DNA from: Bradyrhizobium sp. Ash2021
GTDB lineage: Bacteria > Pseudomonadota > Alphaproteobacteria > Rhizobiales > Xanthobacteraceae
Direction: 5' to 3'
Assembly (NCBI RefSeq): GCF_031202265.1
Contig: NZ_CP100604.1
Span: forward strand, 558,001-622,000
Length of the DNA stretch: 64,000 nucleotides
Below the pieces are notes generated by a model, which saw nothing but the letters and a program-made list of their open reading frames with translations, was not told the origin of the DNA and searched no databases. The position numbers and the translations under genes are program-made. Below, one piece after another: positions 28,859 through 36,566 of this stretch. Each line of letters opens with the position of its first letter. Position 1 is the first letter of the stretch.

Positions 28859-29695
28859 ATGAACCAGGATCTTGCCGAAATGCCATTTGAAGATGAACTG
28901 TCGCCCGAAGACGAAGCGGCACCGGAAACCGTTCCGGTGCCGCGCTCGCTGGTGCCGCATTTGAGCGAGACCGCCGTGTTGCTCGACATCGATGGCACGC
29001 TGCTCGATCTGGCGCCGACCCCGCGTGAAGTCTGGGTGCCGCCGGGCCTGTCGAAAACCCTCAACCGGCTGCTGCAGCGAACGGGCGGTGCGCTCGCGCT
29101 CGTCAGCGGCCGTTCGCTGAATGATATCGACCTGATCTTTGCGCCGGATCAGTATCCGGCCGTCGGCGGCCATGGCGCGGAGATGCGCCTCGATCCCGAT
29201 AGCGAAGCGGTCGGCGCCCACGCGCCGCCGATGGACAAGGAATTGAAACGGCGCCTCGCGGCGATTGCCAAGCTGAGCCCTGGAATATTGCTGGAAGACA
29301 AGGGCTATTCGCTCGCGCTGCACTATCGCCTGGCGCCGCATGCGGAAAAGGCGATCTATGAAGCGATATCCCTGATCCGGGCCGATCTGCCGAACGCGCC
29401 AATCGAAGTGCTGCCCGGAAAATGCGTCTTCGAGATCAAGCATTCCGGGTTCACCAAGGCGAGCGGCGTGCGGGAATTGATGACGCGCGAACCGTTCAAG
29501 GGCAGACGTCCGTTTTTCATCGGCGACGATGTCACCGACGAATCGGTGTTCGCGATCATGCCTGATCTCGATGGTCTCGCCTTTTCCGTCGGCCGCCGCG
29601 CGCACGGCGTAGCCGGGCATTTCGATGCACCGAGCGATGTGCGGGAATTTCTCGCGCATCTGCTCGATGATGAAAGGGACGTACCGCTGCCATGA
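28859..29695 (+). CDS. otsB: Trehalose-6-phosphate phosphatase
   Basis: A 278-residue HAD-superfamily phosphatase that releases trehalose from trehalose 6-phosphate. The nucleophile motif is LLDIDGTLLDLAPTP, motif II is ALVSGRSLNDID, and motif III/IV is PFFIGDDVTDESVF. The first 35 residues are an acidic, proline-rich extension. It follows the MFS gene by 6 bases and precedes otsA by about 200 bases, so trehalose synthesis is encoded as a block. Trehalose protects these bacteria against osmotic and drying stress. Confidence 0.95.
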   Translation: MNQDLAEMPFEDELSPEDEAAPETVPVPRSLVPHLSETAVLLDIDGTLLDLAPTPREVWVPPGLSKTLNRLLQRTGGALALVSGRSLNDIDLIFAPDQYPAVGGHGAEMRLDPDSEAVGAHAPPMDKELKRRLAAIAKLSPGILLEDKGYSLALHYRLAPHAEKAIYEAISLIRADLPNAPIEVLPGKCVFEIKHSGFTKASGVRELMTREPFKGRRPFFIGDDVTDESVFAIMPDLDGLAFSVGRRAHGVAGHFDAPSDVREFLAHLLDDERDVPLP

Positions 29696-29899
29696 TCGGC
29701 GCCGGATTTTCCCGCGCGTTGAATCGAATGCGGTTTCTTTGCGTATCGCGCGATGTCTCGCGCAAAATTTTCTTTTTCGTGAGTTCCGGTGAGTTCCCCT
29801 CCATCCGGTCCGATTTTGGTTTCAATTCGTTGAAAGGGTGACGCGGAACCATATTGATGAATGGTTGTTAACACGCGCGCCTCAACAGGAGGGGACCCT

Positions 29900-31360
29900 G
29901 TGAACCTCGTCGTCGTTTCAAACCGCGTTTCGCGCGCCAAGGCCAACGAGCCCATGACGGGGGGGCTTGCGGCCGCTTTGCTGCCGGTTGTCGAGGAATC
30001 CGGTGCGATCTGGGTCGGTTCCAGCGGACGGGTCCGCGACGGGAACCAGAAGGAACCATTCGCCGAGATTGAAGCCTTGGGCGCCGGTGCGCTGGCGATG
30101 CTGGATCTGCCGGCCGCACATTACGGCGGCTATTACGAAGGCTTTGCGAATTCGGCGCTGTGGCCGGCGCTGCACTCCCGCGCCGATCTGATCCACGCCT
30201 GCCACGACGACTATCTGTCGTATCGCGAGGTGAACGCCTTCATGGCGCGCGCGCTGTTGCGATTCCAGAAGCCTGACACCGCGTTCTGGGTTCAGGATTA
30301 TCATTTTCTCGCGCTTGGCGCGGAGCTCCGCGATCTCGGCATCACCCAACCGGTTGGCTTCTTCCTGCATACGCCCTGGCCTGCGCGCGCCGTGATCGGC
30401 GGCGTGCCGCATCATCGCGACCTGATCGAAGCGATGCTGGCGTATGATCTGATCGGCTTCCAGACCGAGGAAGACTGCGAGAATTTCCTGGCTTACGTTC
30501 AGTGCGATCTTGATCTCGCCGTGCACGACGGTGTCGTCACCTCGCGTCATGGCAAGACGCGCGCCGCGGTATTCCCCATCGGCATCGATCCGGAGAAGTT
30601 CGCCCAGCTGGCGGCCAAGGCGTCGACCCATCCGGACGTATCGCGGTTGCGGCGCAGCCTGAATGGCGAGAAGCTTGCGATCGGCGTTGACCGGCTGGAC
30701 TACTCCAAGGGCCTGGTCAATCGCATCAGGGCATTCGACCGGATGTGGACCTTGCAGCCACAGCTCAAGCGCACGGTGTCTCTGCTGCAGATCGCCACCC
30801 CGTCTCGCGGCGCGATCGAGGCTTACGGCAATCTGCAGAGCGAGGTGGCAAAACTCGTCAGCGACGTCAACGGCAACCATGGCGAGGTCGACTGGACGCC
30901 GATCCGCTATCTCAACAAGGGCTACGGCCAGGCCGTGCTCGCGGGTCTCTATCGCACGGCGCAGGTCGGCGTGGTGACGCCATTGCAGGACGGCATGAAT
31001 CTCGTCGCGAAGGAATATGTCGCCGCCCAAAACGCCGCCGATCCCGGCGTGTTGGTGCTGTCGAAATTCGCCGGCGCTGCCAACGAACTCGACACCGCGC
31101 TGCTGGTAAATCCCCACGATATCGATGGCATGGCGCGCACCATCGCGATCGCACTCTCGATGCCGCTGACCGAACGGCGGATGCGCTGGGAAGCGATGAT
31201 GACGAAACTACGCAGCCATACCATCCAGGACTGGTTTGCCGATTTCGTCGACGCGCTGCAGGACACCCAATCCGACAGAAGCGTGATCGGGCCGATCATG
31301 GCGGAGCAACCGGCGCTACGGCCGCTTCGTTCGATCAATAGCAACCCGCGATATTACTGA
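29900..31360 (+). CDS. otsA: Alpha,alpha-trehalose-phosphate synthase
   Basis: A 486-residue GT20 glycosyltransferase that joins UDP-glucose and glucose 6-phosphate. The N-terminal loop is VSNRVSRAKANEPMTGGLA, the glucose-phosphate site includes FWVQDYHFLALGAELRD and GFFLHTPWPA, and the nucleotide site includes GVDRLDYSKGLVNRIRAFD and ARTIAIALSMPL-like C-terminal helices. The start is GTG at 29900, preceded by AACAGGAGGGG; the ATG at 29861 would add 13 residues without a ribosome site. It completes the otsB-otsA pair. Confidence 0.96.
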   Translation: MNLVVVSNRVSRAKANEPMTGGLAAALLPVVEESGAIWVGSSGRVRDGNQKEPFAEIEALGAGALAMLDLPAAHYGGYYEGFANSALWPALHSRADLIHACHDDYLSYREVNAFMARALLRFQKPDTAFWVQDYHFLALGAELRDLGITQPVGFFLHTPWPARAVIGGVPHHRDLIEAMLAYDLIGFQTEEDCENFLAYVQCDLDLAVHDGVVTSRHGKTRAAVFPIGIDPEKFAQLAAKASTHPDVSRLRRSLNGEKLAIGVDRLDYSKGLVNRIRAFDRMWTLQPQLKRTVSLLQIATPSRGAIEAYGNLQSEVAKLVSDVNGNHGEVDWTPIRYLNKGYGQAVLAGLYRTAQVGVVTPLQDGMNLVAKEYVAAQNAADPGVLVLSKFAGAANELDTALLVNPHDIDGMARTIAIALSMPLTERRMRWEAMMTKLRSHTIQDWFADFVDALQDTQSDRSVIGPIMAEQPALRPLRSINSNPRYY

Positions 31361-31398
31361 AGCATAACGGTTTTGAGTTGAATCAGCAGGTTTCAGCT

Positions 31399-31597
31399 CG
31401 TCATCCCCAGAGGCTGTGAAGCGATCTCGGACCTCATCCTGAGGAGCGGCGTCGTCGCCGCGTCTCGAAGGATGGCCGCGAGTCTGTGTGTTGTGCGCAT
31501 CCTTCGAGACGCTTGCGGAGTTTATCATCGGGCCGCGCGAATGCGCGCCCGATCACAGGCTCCGCGAGCCTCGAAGGATGGCACGGCCGGGGTGACG
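31399..31597. repeat. Compound palindromic repeat sharing a module with 9088-9252
   Basis: Outer arms CGTCATCCCC and GGGGTGACG enclose several inner arms, including CTCGAAGGATG and CATCCTTCGAGA, and GCGGAGTTTATCATCGGGCC at 31515-31534 facing CCCGATCACAGGCTCCGC. The latter module is shared with the other class of repeat at 9195-9214, so modules appear to be exchanged or nested. Confidence 0.75.
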
Positions 31598-31633
31598 GGG
31601 ATAGTTTGCGTCGGTTCGATCTGATTTCGCGCC

Positions 31634-31978
31634 CTAATAACAATACGACACGCCATCGAGCACCGGGCAACGCGCCTTGCGCGGGTCGCTTGGGTTTTCC
31701 ATCGGCACGACGCCCTTGCCCTGGCCGACGAACACGCCCTGTCCGACGACCACTGACGACTTGTTGCCGATGATGACGCTCGGATGCGGCGAGGCCAGGT
31801 TCGAGCGGGTCCCGTCGGCCCAGATGATCGCATCTCCCGTGAAGACGCCGCGCCGGCCATCGTCGCAGGTCACATCGACGCCCTGCCTGGTGCAGGCCTG
31901 CGCCATCGCCGGGCCGGCCGCGCCGGCGGTGGCCGCAACCACGCAAATCGCGAAAACGATCGTCCGGGTTATGATCAT
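31634..31978 (-). CDS. Small secreted protein of unknown function
   Basis: A 114-residue protein with a clear Sec signal peptide (IVFAICVVAATAGAAGPAMAQA). The mature part is about 83 residues with four cysteines placed as two likely disulfides (ACTRQGVDVTCDD near the start, ARCPVLDGVSYCY at the end) around a glycine- and valine-rich beta-like middle. I start at MIITRTIV; an ATG five codons upstream is possible. I do not recognise the family beyond this. It precedes the tRNA gene and lies outside the island. Confidence 0.7.
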   Translation of the reverse strand: MIITRTIVFAICVVAATAGAAGPAMAQACTRQGVDVTCDDGRRGVFTGDAIIWADGTRSNLASPHPSVIIGNKSSVVVGQGVFVGQGKGVVPMENPSDPRKARCPVLDGVSYCY

Positions 31979-32176
31979 GCCGCCCTCCGCCAATTGATTT
32001 GCCCTTAATGGTCGTCGGCATCAGCCGGATTCGGGTTCATGGATTTACGAGGCGCCCCGGCCGCGGCCGCCAGCCATTCTAAATTACGTAGCATATTCAA
32101 ATAATTAGGGAAATTTCAATCCCCGCGCCCGCGCTCCCTTGCAAAATGCGGCCTGCCCCTTCAAGAGAGGGCCTCC

Positions 32177-32266
32177 GGAGAGATGGCCGAGTGGCTTAAG
32201 GCGCACGCTTGGAAAGCGTGTGTGCGGGAAACCGTACCGTGGGTTCGAATCCCACTCTCTCCGCCA
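32177..32266 (+). tRNA. tRNA-Ser (GGA anticodon)
   Basis: A 90-base class II tRNA. The acceptor stem GGAGAGA pairs with TCTCTCC, the anticodon stem CACGC/GCGTG (32204-32208/32216-32220) holds loop TTGGAAA with anticodon GGA at 32211-32213, a long variable arm follows, and the T-loop reads GGTTCGAATCC. The CCA end is encoded. The DNA beyond the 3' end switches to accessory genes, so it probably served as an integration site. Confidence 0.97.
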
Positions 32267-32307
32267 TTGTACGACACTAAATTACTCTTTTAATTGAAGT
32301 ATTCCAC

Positions 32308-32604
32308 TTAATATGATATGCGGTCCCCATATCGGTCCCCAAGCCGGCTATGATCGTTGGGTTCCTCGAAGGCGTGGCGATACGCTGCGTAGCTGGTAGC
32401 AAATGGGCCAGTGGGGGGCGAGCCATCTGGTGAAAAGCCGCGCTGGCGAGGCCACCAAAACCAGCCAGCGCCGCTTCTGCCGAAAGTTTCCAGCGTCCGG
32501 TCGGCGTAGAATACTTCGATGGTGGCACCGGTTCGCGGGTGGATGTCGTAGATCGGTTCGTGCGCCGCGCGCCGCTTGGTATCAGGAGCAATGGGCTGTG
32601 ACAC
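32308..32604 (-). CDS. Small hypothetical protein next to the ArdC gene
   Basis: A 98-residue protein rich in aromatic residues, with the segment ATIEVFYADRTLETFGR followed by GAGWFWWPRQRGFSPDG. I recognise no characterised domain. It lies downstream of the ArdC-type gene in the same orientation and next to the tRNA junction. It has a sensible composition and no strong competitor frame. It could be a partner of ArdC, but only the position suggests that. Confidence 0.6.
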   Translation of the reverse strand: MSQPIAPDTKRRAAHEPIYDIHPRTGATIEVFYADRTLETFGRSGAGWFWWPRQRGFSPDGSPPTGPFATSYAAYRHAFEEPNDHSRLGDRYGDRISY

Positions 32605-32751
32605 AGAAGCCTCCTCCTTTGACGGTTGGAAGGTTGCTCGCGAAGTGGACGACAGGGCAGGCGTACGCCAGTCGTTGCAGCCACTCCGCTCGGGATGCCT
32701 TAGCCGCGTCGCGCAGCGCGCAGGGCCCGGCTTGGTCGTGTTGACGACGCC

Positions 32752-33633
32752 CTAAGCGGCGTCGCTTTGCCGGTCAGATAGCGCCAAGCCGCGGAGGTAG
32801 TCGGCGGCGGCTTGTGCCTTGCTGCATGCCGTGAAGAACGCCCGGCTATCGGCCTTCAGGAGGCCAATCCAGTTTTGGATGTAGCCCGCATGGCGCAGAT
32901 CGCCGTCGATCGAAAACTCGGCACACAGAAAGGCTGAGCAGAGTTCGGCGACCAGTTCCTCAGCGGCATACGCCCTCTCGCCGAAGCGGTGGCGCAGATC
33001 ACGTGCCAACCGCGACTTGTGACCAGTCCAGTGACCAAGCTCATGAAAAGCAGTCGAATAGAAATGCGCAGCGTTCTTGAAGGCTGCAAATCGAGGCAGG
33101 CTGACGGAATCATCGCCGGGCCGGTAGTAGGCTTCGCCAAACCCTTCCCGGATGGTGGCGCCGCTGCCGACCAGGAACTCATCAATCGTGGCGTCGCGTT
33201 CATCCGCGTTGCGCGGCTTCACATCACCAAGCGTCACGACCCGCGCGGGTAGGTTCTCGCACTGGTCGACGTTGAACACGGTGTATTCCCGCAGCATCGG
33301 CACAAGGCGTGTTGCGGTCTCATCGTCCGCGCCCTTGTCGCGGACCTGTAGCTGCTTCACGAGATACACCTTGGTGCCGTGCTCGCCCTTGCGGACGTTG
33401 CCGCCCAAGTCCAACGCCTGCTTGAACGTCAGAAAACGCGGCGTCTGATAGCCGGCGGCCCGCCCCATCCACAGCAGGACGACGTTGCACCCCGAATAGG
33501 GCCGATTCGTCGCAGCGTTGCACGGGGTGTTTGCGCCAGGACTTGCCGACCATGGCTTGATCCACGGTGCGGCGCCGGCTTCCAGTTCTGCAACAATGCG
33601 CCTCGATACATCCTCGTAGACGTCTCGCTTCAT
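32752..33633 (-). CDS. ArdC-family antirestriction protein (ssDNA-binding domain plus zincin metallopeptidase)
   Basis: A 293-residue protein. The N-terminal ArdC-like single-stranded DNA-binding domain (about residues 1-130) contains PWIKPW, NRPYSGCNVVLLWM and GGNVRKGEHGTKVYLVK. The C-terminal MPTase domain contains the zinc motif STAFHELGHWTGHKSRL near residues 193-209, with a further acid in YAAEELVAELCSAFL. ArdC proteins travel on conjugative plasmids and islands and protect incoming DNA from restriction. Here it marks the tRNA-proximal end of the defence island, supporting a mobile origin. All catalytic residues appear intact. Confidence 0.9.
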   Translation of the reverse strand: MKRDVYEDVSRRIVAELEAGAAPWIKPWSASPGANTPCNAATNRPYSGCNVVLLWMGRAAGYQTPRFLTFKQALDLGGNVRKGEHGTKVYLVKQLQVRDKGADDETATRLVPMLREYTVFNVDQCENLPARVVTLGDVKPRNADERDATIDEFLVGSGATIREGFGEAYYRPGDDSVSLPRFAAFKNAAHFYSTAFHELGHWTGHKSRLARDLRHRFGERAYAAEELVAELCSAFLCAEFSIDGDLRHAGYIQNWIGLLKADSRAFFTACSKAQAAADYLRGLALSDRQSDAA

Positions 33634-33906
33634 GACACTACCTCGCTATTGCGGTTAGTGCGGCCGTGTTGCGGGCGCACGCCATCGCCGCGCCGAACGA
33701 GGATTCTGGGTTTGCAGAGGCTGACGGGGGTAATTTCACCCCCTGGGGAGCATGGACAGGCGGCCCCCCTCGCGCGCGCGAAGACGTGCGCGGCGCAGAT
33801 AGAACCCCCAAAAAGTAAATCTTAAGAAAGTATTAACTTAGCAACTGAGCAGAAACGCGTTGGGCGCGTTGTATGTCTGTGGACCGCAGTAGGCGGAGAG
33901 GACTCA

Positions 33907-34131
33907 ATGAAAAAACCAAGCAAGACTGGTGCCGAACTCGAAGCCTCGATCAAGGTGGAAATGGAGGACATTTGCGATGATCCGACCGATATGTCCTTTT
34001 CGGTTCAGCCTGACGGCGACAGTTGGAAGGTCCAAGTTCTACAAGAAGGAAACGTCGACGATGCGGAGCGTCGCGAAATGGTGGAGCGGATCGCTGCGCG
34101 GTTGAAAGCTGAATATGATTTGAAGGGCTGA
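33907..34131 (+). CDS. Small acidic hypothetical protein
   Basis: A 74-residue protein, MKKPSKTGAELEASIKVEME at the start, then DMSFSVQPDGDSWKVQVLQE and a C-terminal helix (AERREMVERIAARLKAEY). The alternation suggests one small beta-sheet plus helices. A purine-rich ribosome site (GGAGAGGA) precedes the ATG. I do not recognise it. An AT-rich leader with TAAATCTTAAGAAAGTATTA lies upstream and may hold its promoter. Confidence 0.65.
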   Translation: MKKPSKTGAELEASIKVEMEDICDDPTDMSFSVQPDGDSWKVQVLQEGNVDDAERREMVERIAARLKAEYDLKG

Positions 34132-34452
34132 GCCGCCGCAGTTTGGCATCGCTAGTCGCGCGGGTGTTGGATAGCCGTTTTAATAACCGATGGCGACACC
34201 GCGGGCCGTTGCGGCGAAGTGAAATCGCTCATGGCGCTTGATGTTGTTGGCGCAAAAAAGGTTGTACCTTGCCACCTTTGACGATCGGGGGCGCCGCATG
34301 TCAGAGAAGTTGAAGTTCCTAAATTAACGGGCAGCGCGACCATCAAGGTTAATTCGCATCTCGCGTTGCGACGCGATGTCGGATCGGTAATTTGCCCGCA
34401 CCGGCGGTCCATCGAAGAAACGGCGTAATGTGCCGGTCTCGGAGGTCAGGTC
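34132..34452. other. About 320 bases without a supported gene
   Basis: Only short frames with no ribosome site and non-protein composition. It separates the 74-residue gene from two very small genes on the same strand. Confidence 0.5.
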
Positions 34453-34608
34453 ATGAGTAAACGCGAAAAAGAAGCAAGCAACACGTTCCGTCCATCGGAT
34501 AGGCCCCTTACCGAATACGAAAAGGAACAGATGGCGCTGCGCAAAAACCTGGAGCGATTGAAGGTCGAACGATTGGCGAGAGAGGCTGCTAAGTCGAAAG
34601 ACGACTGA
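34453..34608 (+). CDS. Very small charged helical protein (51 aa)
   Basis: MSKREKEASNTFRPSDRPLT starts a 51-residue protein that continues as a highly charged helix with LTEYEKEQMALRKNLERLKV and ends in AREAAKSKDD. GGAGG sits 8 bases upstream of the ATG. Composition and ribosome site support a real gene, possibly a DNA-associated or regulatory peptide. No family is recognised. It is followed 33 bases later by the zinc-ribbon peptide gene, so they may be co-transcribed. Confidence 0.6.
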   Translation: MSKREKEASNTFRPSDRPLTEYEKEQMALRKNLERLKVERLAREAAKSKDD

Positions 34609-34641
34609 ATCGGTCGGCCCGCCGCGCAAGGGGAGAGAGCG

Positions 34642-34791
34642 ATGAAGAATGCTGCTCCTGTTGAGGAAAAGTGTCCGGCTTTCAACGGCACGGGACATCA
34701 GGCTGTGAAACAACCGCCCCAACCCAACCGCAGGATATACCCACCACCTTGCAAGGAATGCGATGGGAAAGGGCGGATCAGGAAGAGCTAG
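34642..34791 (+). CDS. Small DnaJ-type zinc-ribbon-like peptide (49 aa) with one cysteine lost
   Basis: A 49-residue peptide with two half-motifs: CPAFNGTGH near residue 11 and CKECDGKGRIRKS at the C-terminus. They resemble the CxxCxGxG pairs of the DnaJ zinc domain, joined by a proline-rich linker (QPPQPNRRIYPPP). In the first half the second cysteine is replaced by phenylalanine (CPAF where CPAC is expected), so zinc binding may be weakened. GGGGAGAGA precedes the ATG. Similar mini-proteins are common in rhizobial accessory regions, as far as I recall; the function is unknown. Confidence 0.6.
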   Translation: MKNAAPVEEKCPAFNGTGHQAVKQPPQPNRRIYPPPCKECDGKGRIRKS

Positions 34792-34924
34792 GGTTCAGGC
34801 ATGAAAGTGCCTAACTGGTAATCCAGGGATTTCACGGCCGACGAAGGCATCCCAAGCGGTCGAGGTACGAACTACGGAGCGCCGTCCGGCACGAAGGGTT
34901 TGACCTTGTTACCTTTGGCAGCTT

Positions 34925-35131
34925 TCAAGCAGCGGCAGCTACATCCCATCGCGACGTGGTGCCGCGAACGGAGAAGTATGTGTCGAGCTCCGTCATCGCG
35001 AGACGCTCCCACTCAAATGCCTGCTCCAAGAGCGTCCATTTTTGAGCAGGACGGAACGCCGCAGTCTGCCGGCATAGCGAAGCAATAGTGCGATATCGAC
35101 GCACGTTTTCTAAGACTGCCATCCTACTCAT
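34925..35131 (-). CDS. Small hypothetical protein (68 aa)
   Basis: A 68-residue helical protein: MSRMAVLENVRRYRTIASLC, then FRPAQKWTLLEQAFEWERLA, ending TTSRWDVAAAA. Coding appears real because the helix pattern with hydrophobic spacing is continuous and the frame is not mirrored by another. An upstream in-frame extension (to 35398) is cysteine- and proline-rich and not protein-like, so I start at 35131. No family recognised. Confidence 0.5.
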   Translation of the reverse strand: MSRMAVLENVRRYRTIASLCRQTAAFRPAQKWTLLEQAFEWERLAMTELDTYFSVRGTTSRWDVAAAA

Positions 35132-35499
35132 AGGACCCCCCGTTGCTGTTGTCAGTGGGACTGTGCACGGGGCGATTTGCGAAATCGTTAGCAAGCTTAG
35201 CAGAGAGGGCGGATGGTTTGCGAACCGTTGATTTTCGGCAATATGAGGAGTGAAGGGAGCCGGCCGGCCTGTCTCGCACTGCCGCGAACAAGGTGACAAG
35301 GTGAAACTCTCAAACAATAGAGCGCGCCGATGTTTTTTGCTTAGTTCGCGATCACAGTCGTCCGCGCCCGTGCCCGAAAAAGGGTAACAAGGTGACATCG
35401 ATTATGATGTACGATGTTGTTCGCCTAGAAACGTTTGACGATTGAGGTTGTGCTGGGTGTTATCCGCACTGAATATTGGTGCTTCCGGACCGTTTAGTC
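35132..35499. other. Intergenic stretch without a supported gene
   Basis: About 370 bases between a small hypothetical gene and the DNA ligase remnant. The GC content is visibly lower than in the core part of the window. Nothing further can be supported. Confidence 0.4.
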
Positions 35500-35587
35500 G
35501 GTAGCCATCGTGCTTGATCTCGAAAATCCAATCCGGGCCGGTGGGCGCACGCTTGGTGACTGTTGGCAGCAGGCTCTATGAACCCCG
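35500..35587 (-). pseudogene. N-terminal remnant of an ATP-dependent DNA ligase (LigD/LigC type)
   Basis: Read on the minus strand, AAGFIEP is followed after a frameshift by LLPTVTKRAPTGPDW and IFEIKHDGYR. This matches the ligase start in which the lysine of ExKxDG is the adenylated residue. The match stops abruptly after DGYR. The fragment lies 78 bases downstream of the CD-NTase stop, so CBASS probably inserted next to, or replaced, a ligase gene. Confidence 0.65.
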
Positions 35588-35664
35588 CCGCGGGGGTGAC
35601 CTTGGTACTGGAACTCCAACGCATGCCGGGAATAGGCCCCAGGCCACGGAACCCGAGTCCGTTT

Positions 35665-36552
35665 TCAGGCCGCATCCCAGTATTTCTTCACTGCGTTCAG
35701 GAAGGCCGTGCAGTTATCGGCTGGCCACGTCACGTTCGAGTTGCCAAGCAGATAGAACTGCTCGTTCGCGCACAAGAATTTGCTGCGGTCCGCAGCCAGC
35801 AGCCACTCCAAGACATCTTTGAAATTCAGCTGTTCAGTGCCGCCGTACCGATGATCCGGTACGTTGTAGAGCATGCCCTCAACGAAGTACGACGGTGCCA
35901 GATCGTCGCGGATGATCTTCTTTTCGATCATGGTATTTCGCAGGTTCTTGAAGATGCGGGCAGTCGGCTTAAACCAGCTCTTCGTATCCTGGTGCTTGCG
36001 GGTACAGTTCTCGCTGTGCTTCTCGGGATAGTTCTCTATCCGGGAGCCGCTAGGCGGCCAGAAGCAGATACCCTCCACAACTCGCGGGGTTCCGTGTTCC
36101 GGGTACGTGTAGTACCGGCGCAGCCTCGCACAAACGAGGACATCCGCGTCACGACGTGACCCGCTTCCTTTAATGAATATGGCCTTCTTCCCCTCTTGTA
36201 CATCGGTACTAAATTTCTTCTTCAGCCAGGCGAGAACGGATGCCTTGAACTCGTCGAGCGAATACGACCCCCCGACTCGTTGAGAGCTGTACCGCGCTTT
36301 TTCTTCTTCCGTGAGGAAATCGAGATCGGTATAGAAAATGGAATCCAGCCGGATCACAACGTCAACATCGCTGTCACCGTAGACGTTGGTGTCGTTCTTA
36401 TATGAACCCTGCAGAAAAATACCGAAGCTCTTTAGGTAATAGGGCGAGTTGGTGTCGTTGAGCGCGCCCTTGAGCGTATCATACGTCGAAGTGAACTGCG
36501 ATGTAGGACCTTGCTTGGCCCAAGTCTCGAGCTGGCTTTCTGAAATCGGCAT
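35665..36552 (-). CDS. CBASS CD-NTase (cGAS/DncV-like nucleotidyltransferase)
   Basis: A 295-residue enzyme expected to make a cyclic oligonucleotide alarm signal on phage infection. The nucleotidyltransferase motif is G49-S50 (LQGSYKNDTNVYGDSDVDVV) with metal-binding D62 and D64, and the third acid is near D137 in SRRDADVLV. The helical C-terminal part contains KSWFKPTARIFKNLRN, typical of CD-NTases. It follows the effector gene after 14 bases. No Cap2/Cap3 ubiquitin-like genes or HORMA/TRIP13 genes are present, so this is a minimal type I CBASS. The product nucleotide cannot be told from sequence. Confidence 0.9.
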   Translation of the reverse strand: MPISESQLETWAKQGPTSQFTSTYDTLKGALNDTNSPYYLKSFGIFLQGSYKNDTNVYGDSDVDVVIRLDSIFYTDLDFLTEEEKARYSSQRVGGSYSLDEFKASVLAWLKKKFSTDVQEGKKAIFIKGSGSRRDADVLVCARLRRYYTYPEHGTPRVVEGICFWPPSGSRIENYPEKHSENCTRKHQDTKSWFKPTARIFKNLRNTMIEKKIIRDDLAPSYFVEGMLYNVPDHRYGGTEQLNFKDVLEWLLAADRSKFLCANEQFYLLGNSNVTWPADNCTAFLNAVKKYWDAA

Positions 36553-36566
36553 TGGTCATGTCATTC

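Noticed and set aside
32267..33000. Search for an integrase gene next to the tRNA
   Set aside because: No tyrosine recombinase motifs in any frame here; the genes present are ArdC and a small protein.
33726..33743. Hairpin GGGGGT-AATTTC-ACCCCC as a terminator of the ArdC gene
   Set aside because: It lies upstream of ArdC, not after it, and has no T-run; too short to assign a role.
35460..35675. Minus-strand ORF after the CD-NTase as a gene
   Set aside because: It mixes a frame of the DNA ligase remnant with non-coding DNA and has no ribosome site.
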